Shown: positions 26,344 to 36,040, numbered from the stretch's first letter. The stretch is DNA of 64,000 bases from Halobacillus litoralis (GCF_009856445.1 NZ_WMFA01000002.1:558001-622000); one strand, 5' to 3'. The notes: a model not told the origin generated them from the letters alone. Numbers and translations are program-made.

Positions 26344-27264
26344 TTATTTCATGGAACGTTCATATTTGGAACTTCTGGAAGACAGTAACAGAAAGTAGGA
26401 TAAAACGCCGATGTAAAGAGAAATAATCAGCGCATGCAGCAGAGCCAGACCTAAATGAACATAGGTTATAATGACGAATGCACCTACGAGTACTTGAGCT
26501 ACCATAAGAATGGAAGCGAACATCCAGCCTTTTTTCATGATGGGGCTGTTCTTGTAATCTTTCAAAGCTTTCAAGGTAAGTAGGACCGTCCATATCAGAA
26601 CGCCTCCTGCCAGGGCGCGATGTCCCATTTGAATCCATTGAGCTGTTCCGTAGGATGAAAAGTCGAAAGGGGATGCATTCGCACACATCGGCCAGTCCAG
26701 GCAAGCCATTGATGAGTAGGTGTGACGGACGAGAGCCCCTGTGTAAACAACGATTAATGTATAGGCTGTTAAAGTATAAATATGAAACCTGAAGTCTTTT
26801 CGGATGTATAAAGACCGTGCATCGAATTTCCGATCGATTTCAAATATGATCAACATCAGTAAGAGAACAGCAGCAAAGGACACAAGGGAAATGCCGAAGT
26901 GGATAGCCAGTACAAAATCAGACTGTCCCCACTTTACGGCAGCAGCTCCGATCAAACCTTGGGCGAGCAGGAAAAAGAAAGCGAGAAAAGAGAGGAATTT
27001 CACCTCACGTATATGACCGATTTTCACCCAGGCCAGTATAGAAAGTCCCAGTACCAGTAAACCAACGCCGCCTGATACAAGGCGGTGGCTCAATTCTATG
27101 ATTAAAGCAAGGTCAATGTTCGATGGGATCCATTCACCATGACATAAGGGCCAGCTGTTTCCACACCCCATACCTGAGTCAGTTTTAGTGACGAGAGCTC
27201 CGCCTAATAAAACGAGCAGCATACCTAATGTCGCAAGTACAGACAACAACTTCAATAATCGCAT
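26344..27264 (-). CDS. ctaA: Heme A synthase
   Basis: Integral membrane monooxygenase converting heme O to heme A for the caa3 oxidase. 306 aa, about eight helices. The paired histidines of the four-helix bundles are visible in ELSHRLVSGG and LAIHFGISLVSFA in the N half and QMGHRALAGGVL and LALLHALI in the C half. The extracellular cysteine pair of Bacillus CtaA is seen in GMGCGNSWPLCHG and possibly SSMACLDWPMCA. ATG at 27264 is preceded by GGAGGTG. Divergent from ctaB as in B. subtilis. Confidence 0.96.
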   Translation of the reverse strand: MRLLKLLSVLATLGMLLVLLGGALVTKTDSGMGCGNSWPLCHGEWIPSNIDLALIIELSHRLVSGGVGLLVLGLSILAWVKIGHIREVKFLSFLAFFFLLAQGLIGAAAVKWGQSDFVLAIHFGISLVSFAAVLLLMLIIFEIDRKFDARSLYIRKDFRFHIYTLTAYTLIVVYTGALVRHTYSSMACLDWPMCANASPFDFSSYGTAQWIQMGHRALAGGVLIWTVLLTLKALKDYKNSPIMKKGWMFASILMVAQVLVGAFVIITYVHLGLALLHALIISLYIGVLSYFLLLSSRSSKYERSMK

Positions 27265-27681
27265 GGCATGAAGCCACCTCCATTCCGGTCAAAAGAACAC
27301 GGAGGATATCATACCATTTAACCTCTCTAAAATCACTAAAGTCTTGAAAAAAACTTGCAATATGAGTCAGGTTTTGCTAGAAATAAAAGGGTGTGTTTGA
27401 TATAGCCACATCCTCACTTTCTCAGGTATTCCCACACACAGCGTTAAAATCGTTGAGAATGGTAGATACTAAGAGTGAGTGGCGTTTCACAAAGTTGTCA
27501 CAAAAAAATAAAATTGTTGAGTTTAAATAGATAGAACTACGATTACATGATACAATTATTTTGATGTTTCTTGTCATCCTTAAGGATGTAAGAATGGAAA
27601 TAGCCCTCGGTGAAATCATTGATAAATAATGACTCACAGGTTTTCTTCTTAAGAGGGTGGTAGAAGGAGGAAGATAATACG
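27265..27681. promoter_or_regulatory. Divergent ctaA-ctaB control region
   Basis: About 417 bp without genes between divergent ctaA and ctaB. It should carry both promoters. TTTCACAAA (27485-27493) and TGTCACAAA (27496-27504) are repeated 11 bp apart, one helical turn; on the minus strand they read TTTGTGAAA and TTTGTGACA, close to the ResD-type box TTTGTGAAT recalled from B. subtilis, where ResD controls ctaA and ctaB. The functional assignment is tentative. No hexamer pair was convincing enough to call as a promoter. Confidence 0.4.
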
Positions 27682-28617
27682 ATGGACAATCCAAGAACAG
27701 TCGAATCTGCTTCTACAGAAATGATCCAAACAAAAACCAATGACCATTCTTTGTTAGCTGATATAAAGAGCTTGATCAAAGTCGGTATCATTAATTCTAA
27801 TTTGATTACTACATTCGCAGGATTTTGGCTGGCTCTCCATTATACTGGTACACTATTTTTTGATCAGTGGGTCACTTTCCTGCTGACGATGCTCGGAACC
27901 GCTTTCGTAATTGCCGGCGGATGTATTCTTAACAATTGGTATGACAGAGACATTGACCCGATCATGTCACGGACGAACAATCGTCCGACAGTGACAGGAA
28001 CGATGTCTTTATCATTGATAAAAACATTGGGGATCAGCGTATCCATTCTCGGATTTGTCACATTGCTCCTCACAACATGGCAAGCGGCCTTGTGGGGCGC
28101 ATTTGGCTGGTTCGTCTACGTCGTCCTATACACGATGTGGACAAAGAGAAAGTACACGATTAATACAGTGGTTGGAAGCTTCTCAGGAGCTGTACCACCA
28201 TTGATCGGTTGGGCTGCTGTTGATCCAGGATTGCAATTGGAAGCATTGATTCTGTTTCTCATTATGTTTATTTGGCAGACGCCTCACTTCCTGGCACTCG
28301 CCATGAAGAAGAAGGATGAATACAAAGCAGCTGGAATTCCGATGCTCCCTGTTGTGCACGGATTCGAGATGACAAAACGTCAAATCGTCGTTTATGTTGC
28401 TTGTCTGCTCCCATTACCGATTTATTTAGCTTCTCTCGGCACGGTCTTTCTCATTACGGCCTACGTGCTCTCTATCGGCTGGTTGGCTTTAGGGATCGCA
28501 GGCTTCTTCATGAAAGACGACTACAAGTGGGCGACATGGATGTTCATTTTTTCCTTGAACTATCTGACGATCATGTTCTTTATGATGGTCATCGTCACTT
28601 TGCCATTCCCATTTTAA
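27682..28617 (+). CDS. ctaB: Protoheme IX farnesyltransferase (heme O synthase)
   Basis: UbiA-type prenyltransferase making heme O from heme B. 311 aa with about nine helices. Polyprenyl-diphosphate binding motif [15 protein letters not shown] and second motif with [16 protein letters not shown] (a YxxAGIPMLP pattern). ATG at 27682 follows GGAGGAAG. First gene of the ctaBCDEF run; a hairpin lies between it and ctaC. Confidence 0.96.
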   Translation: MDNPRTVESASTEMIQTKTNDHSLLADIKSLIKVGIINSNLITTFAGFWLALHYTGTLFFDQWVTFLLTMLGTAFVIAGGCILNNWYDRDIDPIMSRTNNRPTVTGTMSLSLIKTLGISVSILGFVTLLLTTWQAALWGAFGWFVYVVLYTMWTKRKYTINTVVGSFSGAVPPLIGWAAVDPGLQLEALILFLIMFIWQTPHFLALAMKKKDEYKAAGIPMLPVVHGFEMTKRQIVVYVACLLPLPIYLASLGTVFLITAYVLSIGWLALGIAGFFMKDDYKWATWMFIFSLNYLTIMFFMMVIVTLPFPF

Positions 28618-28618
28618 A

Positions 28619-28649
28619 GAACTGACCTCCTACCAGGAGGTCAGTTTCT
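28619..28649 (+). terminator. Intra-operon hairpin between ctaB and ctaC
   Basis: Perfect 11-bp stem AACTGACCTCC / GGAGGTCAGTT with a 5-nt loop but only a short T-tract (TTT then CTA). It may terminate partly or stabilise a processed end, adjusting ctaB output against the oxidase subunits. Confidence 0.6.
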
Positions 28650-28689
28650 AAATAAAAAAAGCATTACAAGAGAAAGAGAGGTATGACGC

Positions 28690-29745
28690 ATGAGAGGTTG
28701 GATGGGAAGATTCCGTTCATTATTCTTATTTGGTGCGCTAACCATGCTCCTTACCGGATGTGGTATTGAAAACATCAGTGCACTGAAGCCAAAAGGGTAT
28801 GGCTCGGAATTATTATTTGATCTTATGTTGATCAGTATTGCGATAATGATTTTCGTTTTCGTAATCGTTATGGCCATTTATGCTTTCGTTCTTCTCCGTT
28901 ATCGTGAGAAGAAGGGGCAGGAACACATCGTTCCGAAACAAACAGAAGGGAACAAAGCTTTGGAAGTGATTTGGACAGTCATTCCAATTATTTTGCTGCT
29001 GGTGCTTGCCATCCCTACTGTACAGGCGACTTTCGACCTCGCTGATCAATCGACGCAAGGAGATGAAGGCGTTTTAACGGTCGATGTTACAGGAAACCAA
29101 TATTGGTGGCAGTTTGACTATGCGGATCAAGAGATCTCTACTAGTCAGGAAATCTACATCCCTACAAATGAAAGGGTATACTTAAACATGAAAGCCAGTG
29201 ACGTGATCCACTCCTTCTGGGTACCTGCTATTTCGGGTAAGATGGATACCATCCCTGGTGAAAACATGAACACTATGTACTTAGAAGCTTATGAAGAAGG
29301 GGTTTATGAAGGATTTTGTGCTGAACTTTGCGGACCTTCCCACTCCTTGATGTACTTCAAAGTAATCGCTGTCAGCCCTGATAAGTTTGATCAATGGGTA
29401 GAAGACATGCAGAATATCGATCCTGAAGAGACAGCATCTGCAAGTGAAGGTAAACAGTTGTTCAACGACAACTGCATGAGTTGTCACGCAATTGGTGGCG
29501 CGTCAGCTGGTGTAGGGCCGAACTTAGGGAACTTTGCAAATCGCGAGAAAATTGCAGGAGTCCTTCAGCCATCGAAAGATAACCTTGTCGATTGGATTCT
29601 TCATCCAGATGAAGTTAAGCCTGGCAACCAAATGCCAGCACAGCTTGTCGAACCAGGAGAAGCAGAGAAAATCGCTGATTATCTTCTAGAGTTGGATCAC
29701 TCGGATGTCGGAAAAGATCTTGAAATGCAAAGCGTCGAAGAGTAA
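28690..29745 (+). CDS. ctaC: Cytochrome caa3 oxidase subunit II with fused cytochrome c domain
   Basis: Takes electrons from cytochrome c into the oxidase through CuA and a covalently bound heme c. 351 aa: lipoprotein signal ending LLTGC, two helices, the cupredoxin domain with CuA ligands in CAELCGPSH and a downstream methionine, and a C-terminal cytochrome c domain with CMSCH and the likely axial Met in NQMPAQL. The cytochrome c extension is typical of Bacillus caa3 enzymes. ATG at 28690 follows AGAGAGG by 8 nt. Confidence 0.97.
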   Translation: MRGWMGRFRSLFLFGALTMLLTGCGIENISALKPKGYGSELLFDLMLISIAIMIFVFVIVMAIYAFVLLRYREKKGQEHIVPKQTEGNKALEVIWTVIPIILLLVLAIPTVQATFDLADQSTQGDEGVLTVDVTGNQYWWQFDYADQEISTSQEIYIPTNERVYLNMKASDVIHSFWVPAISGKMDTIPGENMNTMYLEAYEEGVYEGFCAELCGPSHSLMYFKVIAVSPDKFDQWVEDMQNIDPEETASASEGKQLFNDNCMSCHAIGGASAGVGPNLGNFANREKIAGVLQPSKDNLVDWILHPDEVKPGNQMPAQLVEPGEAEKIADYLLELDHSDVGKDLEMQSVEE

Positions 29746-29781
29746 GTATTTATGAGTAAGGTTGAAAAGGGAGGTTAAAGC

Positions 29782-31653
29782 GTGAGTACTGCAGTAGCAC
29801 AAAAACGTGGGCTCGGCGCTGTGATTTGGGATTACCTGACAACAGTAGACCACAAGAAGATCGCGCATCTTTATTTGGTCTCTGGGGGGCTGTTTTTCCT
29901 AATCGGTGGGCTCGAAGCCATGATAATTCGTATCCAGTTGATGAAACCAGACAATGATTTCATTTCTGCTGGACTTTACAATGAAATGATCACAATGCAC
30001 GGTACAACGATGATTTTCTTAGCGGCGATGCCGCTCATCTTTGCCCTTATGAACGCTGTTGTTCCTTTACAGATCGGGGCAAGGGACGTTGCCTTTCCAT
30101 TTTTGAACTCCTTAGGATTCTGGTTGTTCTTATTTGGAGGACTTTTACTGAACGTTTCCTGGTTTACAGGTGGTGCACCGGATGCCGGTTGGACCAACTA
30201 TGCACCATTATCGACGACTTCACCCGGGCACGGGGTAGACTATTACGTCATGGGTCTACAGATATCCGGTGCCGGAACATTAATAGGTGGAATTAACTTC
30301 CTTGTAACGATTGTAAACATGAGAGCACCAGGCATGACGTACATGCGTATGCCATTGTTCACATGGTCTGTATTCGTCACAAGTACGTTGATTCTATTCG
30401 CTTTCCCAGCTTTGACAGTTGGACTATTCCTTATGATGTTTGACCGTATGTTCGGATCCGCATTCTTTGATGTAGGTCTTGGTGGTAATGCCATCATCTG
30501 GGAGCACTTATTCTGGATCTTCGGTCACCCGGAAGTATACATATTGATTCTTCCGTTGTTCGGAGCTTTCAGTGATATCTTCTCAACATTCTCTAAGAAA
30601 CGTCTTTTCGGTTATTCAGCGATGGTATTTGCGACTGTCCTAATCGGTTTCTTAGGGTTCATGGTTTGGGCCCACCACATGTTCACGGTTGGTATGGGGC
30701 CGATTGCTAACTCCATTTTCGCAGTTGCGACAATGGCGATTGCCGTACCTACAGGAATCAAGATCTTCAACTGGTTATTTACGATGTGGGGCGGACAAAT
30801 TCGTATGACCGCTGCGATGCTATGGTCGATCGCGTTTATCCCTTCATTCACTATCGGTGGAATGACCGGGGTTATGCTGGCTGCCGCCGCAGCTGACTTC
30901 CAGTATCATGATACGTATTTTGTAGTCGGACACTTCCACTACGTTATCGTGGGCGGAGTTGCCTTTGGAATATTTGCAGCTCTACACTACTGGTGGCCGA
31001 AAATGTTCGGTAAAGTTTTGAATGAGAAGCTGGGTAAACTGGCATTCTGGCCTTTCTTTATCGGTTTCCACTTGACTTTCTTTATCCAGCACTTCCTGGG
31101 ACTTATGGGGATGCCTCGTCGTTACTGGGTCTTCCTTGAAGGACAGGGACTTGCTACAGGAAACTTAATCAGTACAATTGGGGCATTCTTAATGGCTATC
31201 GGTACGATTATTTTCCTAATTAATGTCGTGTACACATCAGTAAAAGAGAAGAAGGCAGATGCAGATCCTTGGGAACATGGACGTACTCTTGAGTGGGCCA
31301 TTCCATCTCCACCTCCGCACTACAACTTTGTACAGACACCGCTTGTACGTGGGCTTGATCCACTATGGGTAGAGAAGATGGATGGAAAAGAAGGCATGAC
31401 ACCTGCAGAGCCGCTTGGTGACATTCATATGCCTAATGCATCGATCCTGCCGTTCACGATGTCCTTAGGATTGTTCATCGCCGGTTTCGGATTTATCTAC
31501 CAAATTGATGATCCAATGTGGTTGATCCCTGTGTTCGTAGGTATGGGAATCACCCTTGGTTCTATGTTGATCAGATCCGTTAAAGATGACCTGGGTCATC
31601 ATATTCATAAAGAAGAGCTTGAAGAAGATATTAAGAAGGGGGCTGGCAAATAA
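29782..31653 (+). CDS. ctaD: Cytochrome caa3 oxidase subunit I
   Basis: Catalytic subunit with heme a, heme a3 and CuB; reduces oxygen and pumps protons. 623 aa with about 14 helices. Conserved HGTTMIF (low-spin heme ligand), the CuB region FWIFGHPEVYILILP including the His-Tyr crosslink pair, WAHHMF, and the HFHYVIVGG pair of heme ligands. GTG at 29782 follows GGGAGG. The stop overlaps the start of ctaE by one base. Confidence 0.98.
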   Translation: MSTAVAQKRGLGAVIWDYLTTVDHKKIAHLYLVSGGLFFLIGGLEAMIIRIQLMKPDNDFISAGLYNEMITMHGTTMIFLAAMPLIFALMNAVVPLQIGARDVAFPFLNSLGFWLFLFGGLLLNVSWFTGGAPDAGWTNYAPLSTTSPGHGVDYYVMGLQISGAGTLIGGINFLVTIVNMRAPGMTYMRMPLFTWSVFVTSTLILFAFPALTVGLFLMMFDRMFGSAFFDVGLGGNAIIWEHLFWIFGHPEVYILILPLFGAFSDIFSTFSKKRLFGYSAMVFATVLIGFLGFMVWAHHMFTVGMGPIANSIFAVATMAIAVPTGIKIFNWLFTMWGGQIRMTAAMLWSIAFIPSFTIGGMTGVMLAAAAADFQYHDTYFVVGHFHYVIVGGVAFGIFAALHYWWPKMFGKVLNEKLGKLAFWPFFIGFHLTFFIQHFLGLMGMPRRYWVFLEGQGLATGNLISTIGAFLMAIGTIIFLINVVYTSVKEKKADADPWEHGRTLEWAIPSPPPHYNFVQTPLVRGLDPLWVEKMDGKEGMTPAEPLGDIHMPNASILPFTMSLGLFIAGFGFIYQIDDPMWLIPVFVGMGITLGSMLIRSVKDDLGHHIHKEELEEDIKKGAGK

Positions 31654-32276
31654 TGAGTTCTGAAGATGTACTCAATCCAAAACGTATGCCGCACGATCCG
31701 GAAAAAGCCACCCTTGAAGGAAAGAATAAATTTATCGGCTTCTGGTTTTTCCTTGGTGGAGAAACCGTATTGTTCGCCAGTCTATTCGGTACGTACCTTG
31801 CTTTGAATGGTTCAACGCAAGGGGAGAACACGCCTGAGCATTTGTTCGGCCTGGAACTCGTATTTATTATGACGATGCTCCTTCTGACAAGCTCATTGAC
31901 AAGTGTTTATGCGATGTACCACATGAAGAATCATGACTTTAAAAAAATGCAAATGTGGTTGGGAGTTACGGTCCTACTTGGACTCGGATTCTTAGGCATG
32001 GAGATTTATGAGTTTTATCACTACATCCATGAATACGGATTCACGTTCCGATCCTCCGCATTTGGATCAGCTTTCTACACGCTTGTTGGTTTCCACGGAG
32101 GACACGTCCTCTTTGGATTAAGCTGGATTACAGCGCTTATGATCCGAAACCAGAAGCGTGGTTTGAACCTTTACAACGCGCCGAAGTTTTATATTGCAAG
32201 CCTTTACTGGCACTTCATCGACGTTGTATGGGTATTCATCTTTACAGTTGTATATCTTATGGGAAAGGTGGGTTAA
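31653..32276 (+). CDS. ctaE: Cytochrome caa3 oxidase subunit III
   Basis: Structural membrane subunit of the oxidase, 207 aa with five helices in the short Gram-positive form. GFHGGHVLFGLSW and SLYWHFIDVVWVFIF are the subunit III signatures. Its ATG uses the last A of the ctaD stop, with AAGGGGG within the end of ctaD as ribosome-binding site, so translation is coupled. Confidence 0.96.
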   Translation: MSSEDVLNPKRMPHDPEKATLEGKNKFIGFWFFLGGETVLFASLFGTYLALNGSTQGENTPEHLFGLELVFIMTMLLLTSSLTSVYAMYHMKNHDFKKMQMWLGVTVLLGLGFLGMEIYEFYHYIHEYGFTFRSSAFGSAFYTLVGFHGGHVLFGLSWITALMIRNQKRGLNLYNAPKFYIASLYWHFIDVVWVFIFTVVYLMGKVG

Positions 32277-32279
32277 TCC

Positions 32280-32606
32280 ATGGCAGATCAATCACATTCC
32301 AAACCCATTCATCACCGGGAATATGAGAAAAAGCAACACCGTGAAGAAATGAAGCAGCAGGTTCTTACTTTTGCTTTGATGATTTTGTTTACGTTGGTTG
32401 CTTTCGGGATGGTTATTATGGAAGTGAATTCTTACTTCATCATTCCGACATTGATTATCCTTGCTGTTGTTCAGGTAGCCTTTCAGCTTTATTACTTTAT
32501 GCACATGAAGAATAAAGGCCATGATATGGTTGCTGTGATGATGTATGGTGGCGCGGCTGTTGCTGCATTGACCATCATTACGTTCACATCGATTATTTGG
32601 TGGTAA
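32280..32606 (+). CDS. ctaF: Cytochrome caa3 oxidase subunit IV
   Basis: Small membrane subunit, 108 aa, three hydrophobic helices, with the conserved QLYYFMHMKNKGHD. ATG at 32280 lies 3 nt after the ctaE stop and uses AAAGGTGGG at the end of ctaE. A terminator follows, so ctaB-F form the main transcription unit. Confidence 0.94.
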   Translation: MADQSHSKPIHHREYEKKQHREEMKQQVLTFALMILFTLVAFGMVIMEVNSYFIIPTLIILAVVQVAFQLYYFMHMKNKGHDMVAVMMYGGAAVAALTIITFTSIIWW

Positions 32607-32618
32607 GATTATATGATC

Positions 32619-32652
32619 CAAGAAAAAAGACCGGTCTCCGGTCTTTTTTCTT
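32619..32652 (+). terminator. Terminator after ctaF
   Basis: Perfect 15-bp stem AAGAAAAAAGACCGG / CCGGTCTTTTTTCTT with a 3-nt loop; A/T-rich flanks allow action in both directions. Confidence 0.93.
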
Positions 32653-32777
32653 TATATCGCTAGAGATCTATGACTAAATTATGAACAATACATGAATTCC
32701 TTATGTATGCTCGTTTTTTTGGCGATAATTAGGTAAAATGGAGAAGTACAAGTAAAACAATCTGGGGTGAGACACCA

Positions 32778-33677
32778 ATGTGGTTAGAACTTCAAATATT
32801 TGGCTTCCGTGCTTTATGGAGCCCGTATTATTTCGTATTCGTTCTGTTATTATCCGCCTTGTATTTCTACATAACAGGACCAGGACGTAAAAAAGGAACG
32901 GACCGTCCGAGTGCATTTCAGCAAGTTATGTTCTATAGCGGAATGCTGCTTTTATACATCGTCAAAGGATCTCCTGTAGACTTGCTTGGGCATATCATGT
33001 TCACCGCCCACATGACGCAAATGGCCATCTACTATTTGCTGTTTCCGATTCTTGTCATCAAAGGGATTCCTATATGGATATGGGAAAAAGTTTTTGCAGT
33101 TAAAGGCTTGAAATCTGTGCTGCATCTTCTTACGAGACCATTGATATCCTTGCTGCTTTTCAATGGCCTGTTTTCTATGTATCACATGCCTGGCGTTTTT
33201 GATTACGCAAAATCCAGCGACCTGGCGCACACAGTCATTACAACGATTATTTTGTTCGTCGCATTTTGTATGTGGATTGCTGTCTTTCCTCCACTCGAGC
33301 GTTTGGACAGGTTAAGCCCGATTTTAAAAATCGGTTTCATTTTCGCCAATGGTGTGCTGATTACTCCGGCTTGTGGCCTCATCATTTTTGCTGGAGCACC
33401 GCTTTATGAAACCTACTCAGAAGCAGGTGCATGGATGCAGGCGATGAGTTTATGCGTACCTGCGGACGTTCTGAACGGTCTTTCATCGAACTTGAGTGGG
33501 CCGAACTATTTTACACCTATGCCACTAATTGAGGATCAGCAGTTAGGTGGAATCATCATGAAGATTGCGCAGGAGATAATTTTCGGTGCAATCATCGCTT
33601 ATATTTTCTTCAGTTGGTTTAATAGGGAAAGAGATACGATTGATCCACTACCAAGTCAAGTACAGACAGAATCTTAG
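32778..33677 (+). CDS. ctaG: Cytochrome c oxidase assembly factor CtaG
   Basis: Membrane protein required for assembly of active caa3 oxidase in B. subtilis, probably in CuB insertion. 299 aa with about seven helices and the family motifs HIMFTAHMTQMAIYYLL and NGLFSMYHMPGVFD carrying conserved His and Met. ATG at 32778 follows TGGGGTGAG. It follows the ctaF terminator, so it has its own promoter in the 120-bp gap; the DUF420 gene follows 29 nt later. Confidence 0.95.
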   Translation: MWLELQIFGFRALWSPYYFVFVLLLSALYFYITGPGRKKGTDRPSAFQQVMFYSGMLLLYIVKGSPVDLLGHIMFTAHMTQMAIYYLLFPILVIKGIPIWIWEKVFAVKGLKSVLHLLTRPLISLLLFNGLFSMYHMPGVFDYAKSSDLAHTVITTIILFVAFCMWIAVFPPLERLDRLSPILKIGFIFANGVLITPACGLIIFAGAPLYETYSEAGAWMQAMSLCVPADVLNGLSSNLSGPNYFTPMPLIEDQQLGGIIMKIAQEIIFGAIIAYIFFSWFNRERDTIDPLPSQVQTES

Positions 33678-33706
33678 AGAGTTGTTAGAGGGGAAGAGGT
33701 GGAAGT

Positions 33707-34162
33707 ATGCCGTTATTGCCGACGCTGAGTACATTCTTCATTGTATTAAGTGCTGTACTCGTCGCTATCGGTTGGGTACTGATTGTAAAAAACAAGAGAA
33801 GCTCGCATCGTAAAGTGATGATCGCAGCTGCTATCAGTGCTCTAACTTTTTTCATTATTTATTTAAGCCGCACGATTTTTGTGGGGAACACAAGCTTCGG
33901 GGGACCCGATGATGTGAAGATCTATTATACAATCTTCTTGATTTTTCATATCTTACTGGCCACAGTCGGCGCTGTTTTCGGAATAGTGACTTTGACATTC
34001 GCTTTCAAACGTAAGATTAAGAAACATCGTAAAATCGGTCCTGTTACGAGTATCATTTGGTTTTGTACAGCAGTGACGGGAGTCGCCGTTTATCTGCTGT
34101 TGTACATCATCTATGATGGTGGAACGACAACAAGTATGATCAAAGCGATATTAGGGACATAA
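33707..34162 (+). CDS. DUF420 membrane protein (YozB/CtaM-like)
   Basis: 151-aa protein with four or five hydrophobic helices and an SRTIFVGNTSFGG periplasm-side loop, the DUF420 pattern. In S. aureus the DUF420 protein CtaM is needed for the heme A type terminal oxidase; the place right after ctaG supports the same role here. That function is inferred from family and context. AGAGGTGG precedes the ATG at 33707. Confidence 0.88.
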   Translation: MPLLPTLSTFFIVLSAVLVAIGWVLIVKNKRSSHRKVMIAAAISALTFFIIYLSRTIFVGNTSFGGPDDVKIYYTIFLIFHILLATVGAVFGIVTLTFAFKRKIKKHRKIGPVTSIIWFCTAVTGVAVYLLLYIIYDGGTTTSMIKAILGT

Positions 34163-34199
34163 AAAACAACGGATCGTTGAATAGCGATCCGTTGTTTTT
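34163..34199 (+). terminator. Terminator after the DUF420 gene
   Basis: Stem AAAACAACGGATCG / CGATCCGTTGTTTT, loop of about 8 nt, T-rich end. Confidence 0.92.
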
Positions 34200-34283
34200 G
34201 GTTTATCTTGGGTTGGTAAAGGGAAAGAGTGTATGGATGCATAAATTTCCATATACATAAAAACAGGAAAGGGATGACCCACT

Positions 34284-34823
34284 ATGGAATTGAAAACAGA
34301 GAGATTACAGCTATTCCCGATTACTTTAGACCTTGCACAGACACTCATGAAAAATTCGCTCGCTTTTTATTATAAGTTCCAGCTGCCCTGGAATAAAAAC
34401 TGGCCCCATGACGGCTTGAAGGCGCTGATGCCCATGTATGCCGAACGCTTGGAGAACGACTCGGATGAATTGGGGTTTGGTCCATGGGTCATGATTGACT
34501 CGGCAGGCGAGCATGTGATCGGAGATATTGGATTCAAAGGGAGACCAGATCCTGAAGGCAACGTAGAGATTGGGTACCATGTGGTTGCTTCAGAAAGAAA
34601 TTACGGTTATGCTTCTGAAGCCGTTCAAACTCTTTGTGAATGGGCTTTTAACCATCCAGAGGTCGAGGGAATTGAAGCGCAGTGTGATAAAGATAATATT
34701 CCTTCACAGAAAGTGTTGATTAATAACGGATTTAATCATACGGGAAGAAGTATGGATATCCTCGTGTTTAAGAAAGAGAAAAAGATTCATCAAAAAGAAA
34801 ATACGATGAATAAAGAATTTTAA
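34284..34823 (+). CDS. GNAT-family N-acetyltransferase (RimJ/RimL-like)
   Basis: 179-aa acetyltransferase. Acetyl-CoA fold segments are visible: IGDIGFKG, VEIGYHVVASERNYGYASEA (the beta4-alpha3 pyrophosphate loop) and the C-terminal EAQCDKDNIPSQKVLINNGF. Members acetylate ribosomal proteins or small amines; the substrate is not readable. ATG at 34284 follows GGAAAGGGATG. Monocistronic between two terminators; not part of the B. subtilis order here. Confidence 0.88.
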   Translation: MELKTERLQLFPITLDLAQTLMKNSLAFYYKFQLPWNKNWPHDGLKALMPMYAERLENDSDELGFGPWVMIDSAGEHVIGDIGFKGRPDPEGNVEIGYHVVASERNYGYASEAVQTLCEWAFNHPEVEGIEAQCDKDNIPSQKVLINNGFNHTGRSMDILVFKKEKKIHQKENTMNKEF

Positions 34824-34852
34824 AAACCTGAAGCGTCGCTTCAGGTTTTTTT
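34821..34852. terminator. Terminator between the GNAT gene and ytvI
   Basis: Stem AAAAACCTGAAGCG / CGCTTCAGGTTTTT with a one-base loop region, T-run on both strands; serves both convergent genes. Confidence 0.92.
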
Positions 34853-34857
34853 CTTCT

Positions 34858-35916
34858 TTATAGTTTGTAATTCCAACGAATGATGCCCGCTTCCTTAGCG
34901 GAATTAAAAGCAATGACAACGAGCGGACCTAGGATGAATCCGAGGAGTCCGATTAATTGTAAACCTAAATACATGGCAATCAATGTAGCAAGTGGTGATA
35001 ACCCGATATGTCTTCCCATGACCTTCGGTTCGACGGTCCTTCGGATAGCAAGAAGGACAATGGCCAGCAAACCAAGTTTTGTACCAATCGCAATATCACC
35101 GACAATAAGCATATACACAGACCATGGACCAAGGATGACAATGGAACCAATAATAGGTATGAAGTCAATCGCCCATATGATCAACGACATGATTAAGGCG
35201 ACATCGGGAGCGATCCATAATAAACCGATCAATGATACGACGAATATAACAATACTGACAAGAAATTGTGCTTTTAAAAACCCGAACACGACATAGGAAA
35301 GACGTGCGTTCATGAATTTCACTTTTTCCGAAGTCGCTTCTGTGAACTGATCGTGCATCTTATCCCTCAGACGTGGTAGTTCAAGCATGAACAGAAATAA
35401 GGCGATTAAATACACGAGAAAACTTACGAGCAGTTCTGGTATTTTAGCAGCTGCAGCGGCTATGTTGGACAGCTGCAGCTTTTCAGAAATGGCCGTGGTC
35501 GTCCTGTCGATCGCATTCATCATTTCTGTTGTCACTTTATCTACGAATTCTTTAGGCATGGATTGGGAAAAACTAGCCATGTGTTTTTCCCAATCCAACA
35601 GCACATTATTGATTTGATTGATGTACTGGGGCGCATTATCTGCCAATTGCACGATTTGAGTGACGGCACGGGTTACAGCGAATGTTCCTAAGAGTCCAAG
35701 AAAGACAAGGAACAATAGGAATACAATCGTAACGGACATTTTCCGATTGATACGGAACTTGAACTGAAAGAACCTTACCGCCGGATTTAAAAATAGTGCT
35801 GTAACAAAAGCTAATATCAATGGAATAGAGACAGGTAAGATGAAATACCCTGCAATGATGAGTAAAGCGGAGATTAAAATTAAAATCCACTGTTTTTTTG
35901 ATAGATATCGGAACAA
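34858..35916 (-). CDS. ytvI: AI-2E family membrane protein, YtvI-like
   Basis: Polytopic membrane protein of the AI-2E/PerM family, with hydrophobic helices at both ends (ILILISALLIIAGYFILP, VSIPLILAFVTALFLNP at the start; GLLGFILGPLVVIAF at the end) around a soluble middle. The N-terminal pattern fits the sporulation integral membrane protein YtvI. Substrate unknown. The start is uncertain: TTG at 35916 is the first codon after AAAGGAG but 13 nt away; a TTG at 35949 would include that site inside the gene. The symbol is a family-level call. Confidence 0.78.
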   Translation of the reverse strand: MFRYLSKKQWILILISALLIIAGYFILPVSIPLILAFVTALFLNPAVRFFQFKFRINRKMSVTIVFLLFLVFLGLLGTFAVTRAVTQIVQLADNAPQYINQINNVLLDWEKHMASFSQSMPKEFVDKVTTEMMNAIDRTTTAISEKLQLSNIAAAAAKIPELLVSFLVYLIALFLFMLELPRLRDKMHDQFTEATSEKVKFMNARLSYVVFGFLKAQFLVSIVIFVVSLIGLLWIAPDVALIMSLIIWAIDFIPIIGSIVILGPWSVYMLIVGDIAIGTKLGLLAIVLLAIRRTVEPKVMGRHIGLSPLATLIAMYLGLQLIGLLGFILGPLVVIAFNSAKEAGIIRWNYKL

Positions 35917-36040
35917 TTTATGTACGCGTCTCCTTTCCCCATAGGCCAATCCTAAATGCAGTCTTTACTTCCTTTTAAAAAAGTCGCTCACCATACAATG
36001 ATGTGCGACTGTTGTTCATCCGGTAAGCGTGGATGATTAA

